From Firmicutes bacterium CAG:95 (GTDB lineage Bacteria; Bacillota; Clostridia; Lachnospirales; Lachnospiraceae), in the NCBI GenBank assembly GCA_000438155.1, contig FR902882.1, forward strand, positions 10,143 through 18,975: 8,833 nucleotides of DNA. The letters run 5' to 3'. Position numbers and translations under genes: made by a program. This document shows positions 1 through 5,541 of the stretch, piece after piece. The notes beneath the pieces are model-generated. The model did no database searches, was not told the DNA's origin, and saw only the letters and a program-made list of their open reading frames with translations. Numbering within the stretch: the first letter of the stretch is position 1; each line of letters begins with the position of its first letter.

Positions 1-1434
1 TTTATCGTCGGTTTTTTTAATGTCTTTTTCTTTATTTCTCCATACCCCATCTGCACCAACTTGTCCATACTGACCATATCTCAACATCGACATGTATTGT
101 TCACATCCAGATGCACTAACGGAAACTCCTCCATTCTCTGCATCTATCGTCGGCAATGGAGCATTTATCGTCTTACATTCTGCTTTAATCTTTAGGAATC
201 CCCTGCCCCATGACTCCACATCACCAGAACGAAATGAAACATCTGCAATCTTGGGATTATTGGGTACCGACTCATGTTTTTCATATACCCTTTCATCCGT
301 CGGCACACGCTTAGACCATGAGCCCATATTAAATATAACTATTTTGTCTTCATATACAGATACCTGGATTGGAACACCAGTTGCATAATCTTTATGATTA
401 ATGGCATTAAGCAGTAGTTCCCGGACAATACCTCTGGTCAACATATTGGTTTCTGTACGTTGAACCCCTTCATAATCCACAAATGCCTTAAAATATTTGG
501 TAAATATTAAATCTATTGCCTTGTCCACCTGTAAAATCAATGGGCCATCTACTATATCCTGGTATTGCAAATCCTCTATGGTTTCTCCATCCTCACCAAA
601 TACTCCTACAAGAGAAAAGTATCCTATCTTAATATAAGCCCCCGTTACATATTGCTCCGGCGTTGGATGAAATAATAAGATAGCAGCTCTGGTTAAGTAC
701 TCACTATCATACAGTTTCAAATTTCTTAATAGCAATTCATCAGAAACATTTACTTCACTTTCTGTCATCCTGTTACTTTTAACTGTTTTTTCTCTAAAAG
801 CTTCTAAAGCCTCCTTGCTCAGATCTGACACTTTTACTTCCGGAATTGGAACAGCATCCCATGTTTTTCCTGCCCGCTCCAATAAAAAGTTCTGCAATTC
901 AAATCCATTTAGTTCCTGCAAAGTTGACCCGGAACGTTTATAGTACTTTCCGTCACAGGAAACAGCAAATGGGTACTTTATAACTCCAATGGAAATATAC
1001 TCCCTAACCCCTTCTGTTTCCCAAATCTTATTATCTCTTTCTATTACTGCAAGTGATTTATATCTCCTATCGGAATTATCCAGCATTCCAGTATTGATCA
1101 GACCACATGCATATTGGTTGACAATCTTGCTCGAAACATCTTCAGGTACTGAATATCCATAACGTACATTTTCAGCCCCGTATGCCTTATGGATATTTAT
1201 ACTGGCTACAATCCCCAACTTATCATTAATCTTATTGGGTAATCCTTCCAGCATTCTTTTAGAGTCTTCCACTCCTACTACATAACCATCATCATTTACT
1301 CCAATATATAATGTGCCGCCATCTGCGTTGGCATAACCACATAACCATTTAAGAAATTCATCCTGCCAGGACCATTTCCACTCAATCTGTTGTGATTCCT
1401 GTTCATTTTCCTGGCACATATTATTACTATTCAT
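1..1434 (-). CDS. AlbA_2 (Schlafen-like) ATP-binding regulator, 3' end outside window
   Basis: An open frame of 478 codons runs from ATG at 1434 to the left edge without a stop, so the C-terminus, usually a winged helix in this family, is not visible. The start is supported by AAAGGA eight bases upstream; ATG codon 6 is an alternative. Residues about 16-60 form the first part of an AlbA_2 domain (IEWKWSWQDEFLKW, then NADGGTLYIGVNDDG). Residues about 148-190 look like its second part (SIGVIKYPFAVSCDGKYY, RSGSTLQEL). Residues about 336-350 (VRELLLNAINHKDY) resemble the Asn box of GHKL-type ATPases, and 391-415 carry the family signature NNPKIADVSFRSG followed by WGRGFLKI. Proteins of this group (COG2865-like) are cytoplasmic predicted DNA-binding or helicase-related regulators whose molecular role is mostly unproven. 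About 60 residues (84-143) seem to interrupt the AlbA_2 fold. It lies 72 bases downstream of the DUF402 gene and is probably co-transcribed with it. The family call is firm; the function is not. Confidence 0.87.
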   Translation of the reverse strand, partial: MNSNNMCQENEQESQQIEWKWSWQDEFLKWLCGYANADGGTLYIGVNDDGYVVGVEDSKRMLEGLPNKINDKLGIVASINIHKAYGAENVRYGYSVPEDVSSKIVNQYACGLINTGMLDNSDRRYKSLAVIERDNKIWETEGVREYISIGVIKYPFAVSCDGKYYKRSGSTLQELNGFELQNFLLERAGKTWDAVPIPEVKVSDLSKEALEAFREKTVKSNRMTESEVNVSDELLLRNLKLYDSEYLTRAAILLFHPTPEQYVTGAYIKIGYFSLVGVFGEDGETIEDLQYQDIVDGPLILQVDKAIDLIFTKYFKAFVDYEGVQRTETNMLTRGIVRELLLNAINHKDYATGVPIQVSVYEDKIVIFNMGSWSKRVPTDERVYEKHESVPNNPKIADVSFRSGDVESWGRGFLKIKAECKTINAPLPTIDAENGGVSVSASGCEQYMSMLRYGQYGQVGADGVWRNKEKDIKKTDDK

Positions 1435-1506
1435 ATTTGATATCCTTTACAAATTAATCTAATACCAAAACTACAATTAAGCATTGTATTTCATTCTTAT
1501 AAAAAT

Positions 1507-2040
1507 CTATTGTTTTGCTAATTTGCACATCTTATCAATATATCCCTTAAACGCAGCCGGATCATTTAACAAACCAGTTTTCAGTTTATTACTTGTATTT
1601 ATTGCAAGATCAAACTGTTGTTGCGAAATATCTCCACTCTGTAAAGCACTTTCAAGTTCGTCCATATCATCTTCTATGGTTGTTCCATCAGGATGTACAA
1701 CAAGATCAAGATACAGGTCATAAAAATAAGGGACTCCATCTGCATCATAGCCCTGTTCAGCAATCATATCAATGTAACATACCTGAATTTCCTGCTTTTC
1801 ATTCATCATAACCGTCATACAATAATATTCATTCTCAGGCATAATGCTTAACCACTGATAATTATTATTGCATACCGTCACTTCTTTGCCATTATATTTC
1901 CAAATCTGCGGTTCAGATACTTCCAAAATATCCAATATACCTATATATCCCGTAAAATCAGCCTGTCTGATTACTTTCCCAACACGCCTCTTTTTCTTCA
2001 TACACTTCCATTCATCATAGGTTATTCTGCATCTGTACAT
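1507..2040 (-). CDS. DUF402 (YgaC/Ntdp-like) protein, putative nucleoside di/triphosphatase
   Basis: This 177-residue protein has the length of Bacillus YgaC and staphylococcal Ntdp. The DUF402 core is visible: CYIDM at 88-92, then DGVPYFYDLYLDLVVHPDG at 101-119, which holds the acidic and tyrosine residues that bind divalent metal in this fold. Next comes an acidic helical tail in which EDDMDELESAL (123-133) and GDISQQQFDLAI (136-147) match the usual family ending. Characterised members hydrolyse nucleoside di- and triphosphates with Mg or Mn; other DUF402 proteins act on or bind RNA, so the substrate here is open. The N-terminal 40 residues are basic (KKKRR at 15-19). The start has AAGGTG four to five bases upstream. 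It follows the MNT nucleotidyltransferase gene by 30 bases and precedes the AlbA_2 gene by 72, suggesting one accessory transcript. The domain call is strong; the biochemical role is inferred from the family. Confidence 0.85.
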   Translation of the reverse strand: MYRCRITYDEWKCMKKKRRVGKVIRQADFTGYIGILDILEVSEPQIWKYNGKEVTVCNNNYQWLSIMPENEYYCMTVMMNEKQEIQVCYIDMIAEQGYDADGVPYFYDLYLDLVVHPDGTTIEDDMDELESALQSGDISQQQFDLAINTSNKLKTGLLNDPAAFKGYIDKMCKLAKQ

Positions 2041-2070
2041 AATTACACCTTATTCCCCAATATAAATCTG

Positions 2071-2433
2071 CTATTTCTTTGCTGATAATGGATTACGCCA
2101 TCCTAGCTTCCCCTCCTGCATTATATTACGATAATATGGAAGTGTATCCTGATGCTTTTTAAATTCATCATAAGGAATTACAGTAGGAGAAACAACTATA
2201 TCATTTTCCAACCCAACCTCTGCTGATCTGTCCCAGACTTCTTTTAACTTTTGCTGTAATTCCATTCTCGAACCATGTACTACCGCAACAATATCAATAT
2301 CTGAATTCTCTGTATAATCGCCTCTTGCATAAGAGCCATACAGAACAATATCTACAATCTGATTCCCGTACACACTTCTATAACACTCTACCATTGCCTT
2401 CATAATCTCGTTCAACTGAAATTGTGTACACAT
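2071..2433 (-). CDS. MNT-type nucleotidyltransferase (solo, no HEPN partner in window)
   Basis: This is a 120-residue minimal nucleotidyltransferase of the pol-beta superfamily. The signature GSYARGDYTENSDIDI lies at residues 33-48, with catalytic acids D45 and D47. A probable third metal ligand is D78 in LENDIV. The ending PYYRNIMQEGK (99-109) is typical of MNT proteins. These enzymes transfer NMP groups; in MNT/HEPN toxin-antitoxin pairs the MNT modifies and silences an adjacent HEPN ribonuclease. No HEPN gene with its RX4-6H motif is beside it: the next gene is DUF402 and the previous one a response regulator. A GTG at 2442 in the same frame is unlikely to be the start because it lies inside the strong ribosome site; ATG at 2433 has ideal spacing. 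A TATAAA at 2456-2461 could serve as -10 but has no recognisable -35. The catalytic motif is intact, so the enzyme is probably active. Confidence 0.87.
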   Translation of the reverse strand: MCTQFQLNEIMKAMVECYRSVYGNQIVDIVLYGSYARGDYTENSDIDIVAVVHGSRMELQQKLKEVWDRSAEVGLENDIVVSPTVIPYDEFKKHQDTLPYYRNIMQEGKLGWRNPLSAKK

Positions 2434-2439
2434 CCATAT

Positions 2440-2450
2440 CACCTCCCCCT
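2440..2450 (-). promoter_or_regulatory. Strong ribosome binding site of the MNT gene
   Basis: On the minus strand this reads AGGGGGAGGTG, a near-perfect anti-16S match with its GGAGG core eight bases before ATG at 2433. It contains the alternative GTG at 2442, which therefore cannot be used efficiently. It is the best reason to shorten the gene by three codons. Confidence 0.8.
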
Positions 2451-2470
2451 TTAAGTTTATAGTTTTACTT

Positions 2471-2503
2471 TCACACTTTGGATCTATATCCTACGCCCCA
2501 AAT
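2471..2503 (-). pseudogene. Remnant of a response-regulator 3' end
   Basis: Read on the minus strand in frame, this stretch codes IWGVGYRSKV then TGA. The intact response regulator ends IWGVGYRFKV then TAG, exactly 100 bases upstream in transcription order. The first 22 bases are identical; the last 11 differ at several sites, yet Lys, Val and a stop are kept with different codons (AAA/AAG, GTG/GTA, TGA/TAG). That pattern is what a genuine homologous gene end would show, not random drift. I read it as the displaced original end of this or a related regulator gene. It has no start or ribosome site and is not expressed as a protein on its own. Confidence 0.6.
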
Positions 2504-2603
2504 GACATATCGCATTGGCGATATGGGCGCGCGTAGCTGCGCATCTACAAACGATTTGGGGAGCTGTTTCCTATACCTTAAATCTATATCCTACGCCCCA
2601 AAT
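2482..2603. repeat. Direct repeat of 22 bases, period 100
   Basis: Positions 2482-2503 and 2582-2603 are identical over 22 bases. The right copy is the last coding part of the response-regulator gene (codons for IWGVGYR), the left copy is the displaced tail. The 78 bases between them hold the palindrome at 2506-2525, a GC-rich stretch and an inverted copy of part of the regulator gene. This is the footprint of a duplication or small insertion at the gene end. Confidence 0.8.
2504..2548 (-). repeat. Palindromic mini-repeat between the two regulator tails
   Basis: Positions 2506-2513 and 2518-2525 form a perfect 8-base inverted repeat (CATATCGC, GCGATATG) around a 4-base loop, followed on the plus strand by GGCGCGCGTAGCTGCGC. 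The layout (TGA, hairpin ending in TATG, then a GC-rich arm with GCTGC) resembles the repeats at 6166-6304, although the stem sequence differs. I infer a diverged member of the same family; an unrelated terminator-like hairpin is the alternative. Confidence 0.5.
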
Positions 2604-2608
2604 CGTTT
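2549..2608. repeat. 13-base inverted repeat spanning the regulator stop codon
   Basis: AAACGATTTGGGG at 2549-2561 is the exact reverse complement of 2596-2608, which lies inside the response-regulator coding sequence (codons around ETIWG). In the transcript the two arms would form a 13-base-pair stem with a 34-base loop containing the TAG stop. No U-tract follows, so it is not a canonical terminator, but it could protect the 3' end or slow transcription. The outer arm looks like an inverted copy of the gene end. Confidence 0.7.
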
Positions 2609-3260
2609 CTATATACTGGGGTTTCGCGGAATCAAACTCAATCTTCTCACGGATCTTCTTAATATGAACCGTTACGGTTGCAATATCACCAATGGAATCC
2701 ATATCCCAGATTTCACGGAACAGCTCTTCCTTGGTATATACATGATTCGGATGCTCGGCAAGAAAGGTCAGCAGATCAAATTCCTTACCGGTAAATGCCT
2801 TCTCCTCTCCATCAACTATGACACGTCTTGCGGTCTTGTCGATACGGATACCACGGATTTCAATCACATCATTATTCTTATTGGAAGAGCCAACAAGACG
2901 GTCGTAACGTGCCAGATGAGCCTTCACTCTGGCAACAAGCTCACTCGGGCTAAACGGCTTCGTCATGTAGTCATCGGCTCCCATGCCAAGCCCACGGATC
3001 TTGTCAATGTCCTCCTTCTTCGCAGAAACCATAATAATCGGAATGTTCTTCTCTTCACGAATCTTCTTACATACTTCAAATCCGTCCAATCCCGGAAGCA
3101 TGAGATCCAACACAATCAGATCAAACTCCTCACGAAGTGCGGTCTGTAATCCCTCATCTCCCGTATTACAGATCTTCACCTCGAAGCCGCTAAGCTCCAG
3201 ATAATCCTTCTCAAGATCTGCAATTGCTTCTTCATCCTCAATAATTAATATCCTACTCAT
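2571..3260 (-). CDS. OmpR/PhoB-family response regulator
   Basis: This 229-residue protein is full length for the family. The receiver domain (1-118) has the acidic pair E8/D9, phospho-acceptor D52 in VLDLMLPG, S79 in the switch position and K101 in TKPF. A short linker leads to the winged-helix DNA-binding domain (about 133-229), with FTGKEFDLLTFLAEHPNHVYTKEEL in segments, VTVHIKKIREKIE and the terminal ETIWGVGYRFKV. It should be a cytoplasmic transcription factor phosphorylated by the kinase encoded just upstream; its targets cannot be read from the sequence. The initiation context is poor: the only nearby GAGG is two bases from ATG, while a good AAAGGAG lies about 30 bases upstream, across a palindrome. 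No in-frame alternative start fits that site. The 3' end is involved in a duplication with the fragment at 2471-2503. Confidence 0.95.
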   Translation of the reverse strand: MSRILIIEDEEAIADLEKDYLELSGFEVKICNTGDEGLQTALREEFDLIVLDLMLPGLDGFEVCKKIREEKNIPIIMVSAKKEDIDKIRGLGMGADDYMTKPFSPSELVARVKAHLARYDRLVGSSNKNNDVIEIRGIRIDKTARRVIVDGEEKAFTGKEFDLLTFLAEHPNHVYTKEELFREIWDMDSIGDIATVTVHIKKIREKIEFDSAKPQYIETIWGVGYRFKV

Positions 3261-3265
3261 TGCCT

Positions 3266-3297
3266 CTAAATCTGTACCGTCCGGTACATTCTCCTTT
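3266..3297 (-). promoter_or_regulatory. Palindrome and possible short leader ORF before the regulator gene
   Basis: TGTACCG-TC-CGGTACA at 3273-3288 is a 7-2-7 perfect inverted repeat lying between a strong Shine-Dalgarno-like AAAGGAG (3291-3297) and the regulator start at 3260. An ATG at 3289 opens a seven-codon frame (MYRTVQI) ending TAG at 3266, six bases from the regulator ATG. The palindrome could be an operator or an mRNA hairpin; the mini-ORF could permit coupled re-initiation, though its spacing of one base to AAAGGAG is poor. Confidence 0.4.
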
Positions 3298-3432
3298 CAA
3301 ATTTCTATCAGCCTGATTCTTATATCTCAACCTGCGATAATACAGCTATGCATATATAAAAGCCTGTTCAAGGTCTGTCCATACGGCAGCCGTCCCACCA
3401 GGCACAAATCGTAACTATTCAAAAACCCATTC

Positions 3433-3465
3433 GTAAAACCGCTGTTAACGCAGCTCAGGTTTTAC
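3433..3465 (-). terminator. Hairpin overlapping the kinase stop codon (weak terminator or attenuator)
   Basis: GTAAAACC at 3433-3440 pairs with GGTTTTAC at 3458-3465, with inner GCTG/CAGC arms (3441-3444, 3451-3454) and a six-base loop. One arm contains the kinase stop codon. On the minus strand a run of five T follows about seven bases later, so the geometry is imperfect for an intrinsic terminator. It may reduce read-through from the kinase into the regulator. Confidence 0.5.
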
Positions 3466-4940
3466 TCATGTCCCTGATACTTACGGATCACGAAATGCAT
3501 GCAGGTTCCTTCGCCCTCTTTGCTGGTTGCCCAGATATATCCCCCATGATCTTCAATGATTTTCTTCACAATGCTGAGCCCGATTCCGCTGCCGCCCTGT
3601 GATGAATTCCGTGAAGCATCCGTCCGGTAAAACCGTTCAAAGATCAGAGGAAGATCCTTCGCTGCAATTCCTTTGCCATTATCTTCAATCTCAATCCGTA
3701 CAGAATCCACCTCGTCCAAAAGCCTGATGTCAATTTTGCCCTTTGGCTTGTCCATATATTTAACGCTGTTGCTGATAATATTATTAATCACACGCTTCAT
3801 CTGCTCCGGGTCTGCAATAATCATGGTATCCTGCGTTACCAGATTGGAATAATCCAGCTCCACATTCTTGGACTCCAGATCCAGTCCGACCTCCTCCACG
3901 CAGTCCCCGAAATACTCCGCCACATTAATCCGATGGAAATGATAAGGAATCCGGTTGTTGTCAATTCCCGAATATACCGTGAGCTCATTGATGAGACGAT
4001 CCATATCGTTTGCTTTATTATAAATGGTACGGATATACTTATCGACCTTCTCCGGGGTATCCGCAACACCATCCATGATTCCTTCTACATATCCCTTGAT
4101 TGCGGTAATCGGAGTTTTAAGGTCATGGGAAATATTACTGACAAGCTCCCGGTTCTGCTTCTCCGCAAGAATCTTCTCATCTGTGGACTCCTTCAGTCGA
4201 AGCCGCATGTCCTCATAATTTCGATACAACTCTCCGATTTCACCCTCCATATTCTCCGGAAGATGATATTCCAGATTGCCCTCCGCAATATTCTGCATGG
4301 CAATATTTAACTGATTAACAGGCGTAAATACGCCCTTCCCAATCCATTTGGTCAAAAACCAGCTCGTAATAATCAGGATAATCATAATAGCTACTGCCAT
4401 ATCAATCAGCAGGATTTTCGAAAAACTGGTATTACTTCTCGTAATGACAAAAAGGCTTCCTTCGCCTCCGTCCGGAAAGTAAAAATCCATCTGCCGCACC
4501 AGTTTATTCATATTGTCATAGTAAACACTATGACTCATATCCCGTGTGATATTCTCTGCACTAAAATCCGGGAGGCTGTCAAAAATAATACTTGCTGCCT
4601 GCTCATTTCCCGCATACAAAATCTGGTCATTCTTACGGATCAAAATATAAGAGGATCGGTTCATTACTTCCGCATTGAGGGCTGCCAGTATCTCCGGATT
4701 CTCCAGTGCGTCCGGATCCTCACTCAACAGCTCCTGCGCTTCTAAGAAAACTTCATCCGAAATATGCCTGGAAGCCTGGGCCGGGTCGATCATAACACTA
4801 TAATCACTGTTACGGAATCCCAGCTCCTGCTGGCTTCTGGTTAAATATCCTCCAATAAAAATGAATGCTGTAATTGTCAGAAAAGTGGGCAATAATACAA
4901 TTGTTAAAAATGTAATAATCAAACGTGTCTTCAGTTTCAT
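3462..4940 (-). CDS. Membrane sensor histidine kinase (HAMP, HisKA, HATPase)
   Basis: From ATG at 4940 the product is 492 residues beginning MKLKTRLIITF. Transmembrane segment 1 is about 7-31, an extracytoplasmic sensor region about 33-173 has no domain I recognise, and segment 2 is about 176-197. HAMP follows at about 200-252. The H-box SHDLKTP (271-277) has phospho-acceptor H272. The ATPase part shows the N-box RVINNIISNSVKYM (383-396), G1 DNGKG (from 420), F-box FERFYR (434-439) and G2 GGSGIGL (449-455). It should autophosphorylate and pass the phosphate to the regulator encoded 201 bases downstream. The kinase-first order is less common than regulator-first. The frame stays open up to a TTG at 5030 and contains ATG at 4997 and 4988, but none has a ribosome site and the TTG lies inside the divergent perR promoter. 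I prefer 4940 on family resemblance and on the promoter just upstream. Confidence 0.92.
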   Translation of the reverse strand: MKLKTRLIITFLTIVLLPTFLTITAFIFIGGYLTRSQQELGFRNSDYSVMIDPAQASRHISDEVFLEAQELLSEDPDALENPEILAALNAEVMNRSSYILIRKNDQILYAGNEQAASIIFDSLPDFSAENITRDMSHSVYYDNMNKLVRQMDFYFPDGGEGSLFVITRSNTSFSKILLIDMAVAIMIILIITSWFLTKWIGKGVFTPVNQLNIAMQNIAEGNLEYHLPENMEGEIGELYRNYEDMRLRLKESTDEKILAEKQNRELVSNISHDLKTPITAIKGYVEGIMDGVADTPEKVDKYIRTIYNKANDMDRLINELTVYSGIDNNRIPYHFHRINVAEYFGDCVEEVGLDLESKNVELDYSNLVTQDTMIIADPEQMKRVINNIISNSVKYMDKPKGKIDIRLLDEVDSVRIEIEDNGKGIAAKDLPLIFERFYRTDASRNSSQGGSGIGLSIVKKIIEDHGGYIWATSKEGEGTCMHFVIRKYQGHE

Positions 4941-4946
4941 AGGTTT

Positions 4947-4955
4947 AGTATACCA
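4947..4955 (-). promoter_or_regulatory. Extended -10 promoter of the kinase gene, leaderless message
   Basis: On the minus strand this reads TGG then TATACT: a TGn extension followed by a five-of-six match to TATAAT. Six bases (AAACCT) separate it from ATG at 4940, so transcription would start at or within a base or two of the A of ATG. No Shine-Dalgarno sequence is present and the -35 region is poor, as allowed for extended -10 promoters. The inference is a leaderless mRNA. Confidence 0.5.
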
Positions 4956-5016
4956 TAGGAAAAGAAGGACAGTTACTAAAGATTTCATCAAAACCATAAA
5001 AACTTTATAAACTCTG

Positions 5017-5044
5017 TTGACAAATTTCAATTTTTGTTTATAAT
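5017..5044 (+). promoter_or_regulatory. Sigma-A promoter of perR-rubrerythrin
   Basis: A perfect TTGACA (5017-5022) and a perfect TATAAT (5039-5044) are separated by 16 bases. The expected start of transcription is near 5051, inside the PerR-like operator. The leader to perR is then about 34 bases. One base short of the ideal spacer, it should still be a strong promoter and so would need repression. Confidence 0.85.
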
Positions 5045-5048
5045 GGAA

Positions 5049-5065
5049 ACAGTAATCATTACTGT
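5049..5065. promoter_or_regulatory. PerR-like operator
   Basis: ACAGTAAT-C-ATTACTGT is a perfect 8-1-8 palindrome. Its core AATnATT and 7-1-7 half-site layout match the known PerR box TTATAATnATTATAA, with AGT/ACT replacing some A/T positions. It begins five bases after the -10 box and covers the predicted start site, where a bound repressor would block the polymerase. Autoregulation of perR is the natural reading. Confidence 0.75.
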
Positions 5066-5084
5066 TTTAGAAACGAGGTAACGG

Positions 5085-5483
5085 ATGCAATTAAAACACA
5101 GCAAGCAGCGGGATTCCATTTTAGAATTCCTTGCTGCCAGAAAAGACCATCCAACTGCAGATGTTGTTTATATGAATGTTCGTGAACAGCTTCCCAATAT
5201 CAGTCTTGGTACGGTGTATCGTAATCTTACCTTATTATCGGACCTTGGAGAGATTCTCCGGCTACGGGTTGGTGACGGAACGGATCATTTTGATGCTGAT
5301 ACTTCCCCACATAATCATTTTGTGTGTAAGGAATGTGGAAGTGTCATCGATCTCCAGATGGAGAACATTGATTATATCAACGAAGCAGCTGCTAAGAATT
5401 TTGATGGCATTGTTCAGGGACACACCACTTATTTTTATGGAATATGTGGGAATTGTACCCGGAACCAAGAGGTTAAACATTGA
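5085..5483 (+). CDS. perR: PerR-type peroxide-sensing Fur-family repressor
   Basis: This 132-residue Fur-family regulator has an N-terminal winged helix (HPTADVVY at 22-29, ISLGTVYRNLTLLSDLG at 39-55) and a C-terminal dimerisation domain. With a constant offset of 15, all ligands of Bacillus PerR are present: H22, D70, H76, H78 and D89 for the regulatory metal (equivalent to H37, D85, H91, H93, D104) and C81, C84, C121, C124 for structural zinc. Asp at the last regulatory position is a PerR trait, Fur having Glu there. When iron-loaded, oxidation of the two histidines should release DNA. It is shorter than Bacillus PerR at the N-terminus by those 15 residues. GAGG lies six bases before ATG. 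The upstream operator suggests autorepression, and rubrerythrin follows 58 bases downstream in the same operon. Peroxide sensing is inferred from ligands and context. Confidence 0.93.
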   Translation: MQLKHSKQRDSILEFLAARKDHPTADVVYMNVREQLPNISLGTVYRNLTLLSDLGEILRLRVGDGTDHFDADTSPHNHFVCKECGSVIDLQMENIDYINEAAAKNFDGIVQGHTTYFYGICGNCTRNQEVKH

Positions 5484-5488
5484 TTTTA

Positions 5489-5505
5489 TGTAACAGATTG
5501 TTACA
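5489..5505. promoter_or_regulatory. Inverted repeat in the perR-rubrerythrin gap
   Basis: TGTAACA-GAT-TGTTACA is a perfect 7-3-7 palindrome just after the perR stop codon and 37 bases before rubrerythrin. It shares GTAA/TTAC half-sites with the operator at 5049-5065, but the half-sites are four bases further apart, so it is not simply a second PerR box. It may be an operator for another regulator or an mRNA hairpin that sets the ratio of the two products. No good promoter is visible beside it. Confidence 0.4.
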
Positions 5506-5541
5506 GGAGTAAACATTAAGAAAGAAAAGGAGATTAAGAGT

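Noticed and set aside
92..388. Plus-strand open frame opposite the AlbA_2 gene
   Set aside because: It lies wholly inside the minus-strand coding frame, which shows clear family motifs, and has no ribosome site.
2071..2442. Complete MNT/HEPN toxin-antitoxin pair
   Set aside because: Neither neighbour carries a HEPN RX4-6H motif; the adjacent 177-residue protein is DUF402.
1..2450. Phage-defence island built on the AlbA_2 protein, DUF402 and MNT
   Set aside because: The genes are plausible accessory genes, but no nuclease, toxin, integrase or phage-sensing component can be seen, so a defence claim is unsupported.
2478..3149. Long plus-strand open frame opposite the response regulator
   Set aside because: It is antisense to a full-length OmpR-type regulator with all conserved residues; its translation has no recognisable domain and no ribosome site.
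3383..3395. ACGGCAGCCGTCC resembling the left part of repeat copy 2 (6252-6264)
   Set aside because: Only 13 bases match, with one difference, and the similarity does not extend into the hairpin core; a chance GC-rich match is likely.
4941..5030. N-terminal extension of the histidine kinase to TTG, or to ATG at 4997 or 4988
   Set aside because: None has a Shine-Dalgarno sequence. The TTG lies within the divergent perR promoter, and the extension adds an extra hydrophobic stretch before a start that already looks typical for the family.
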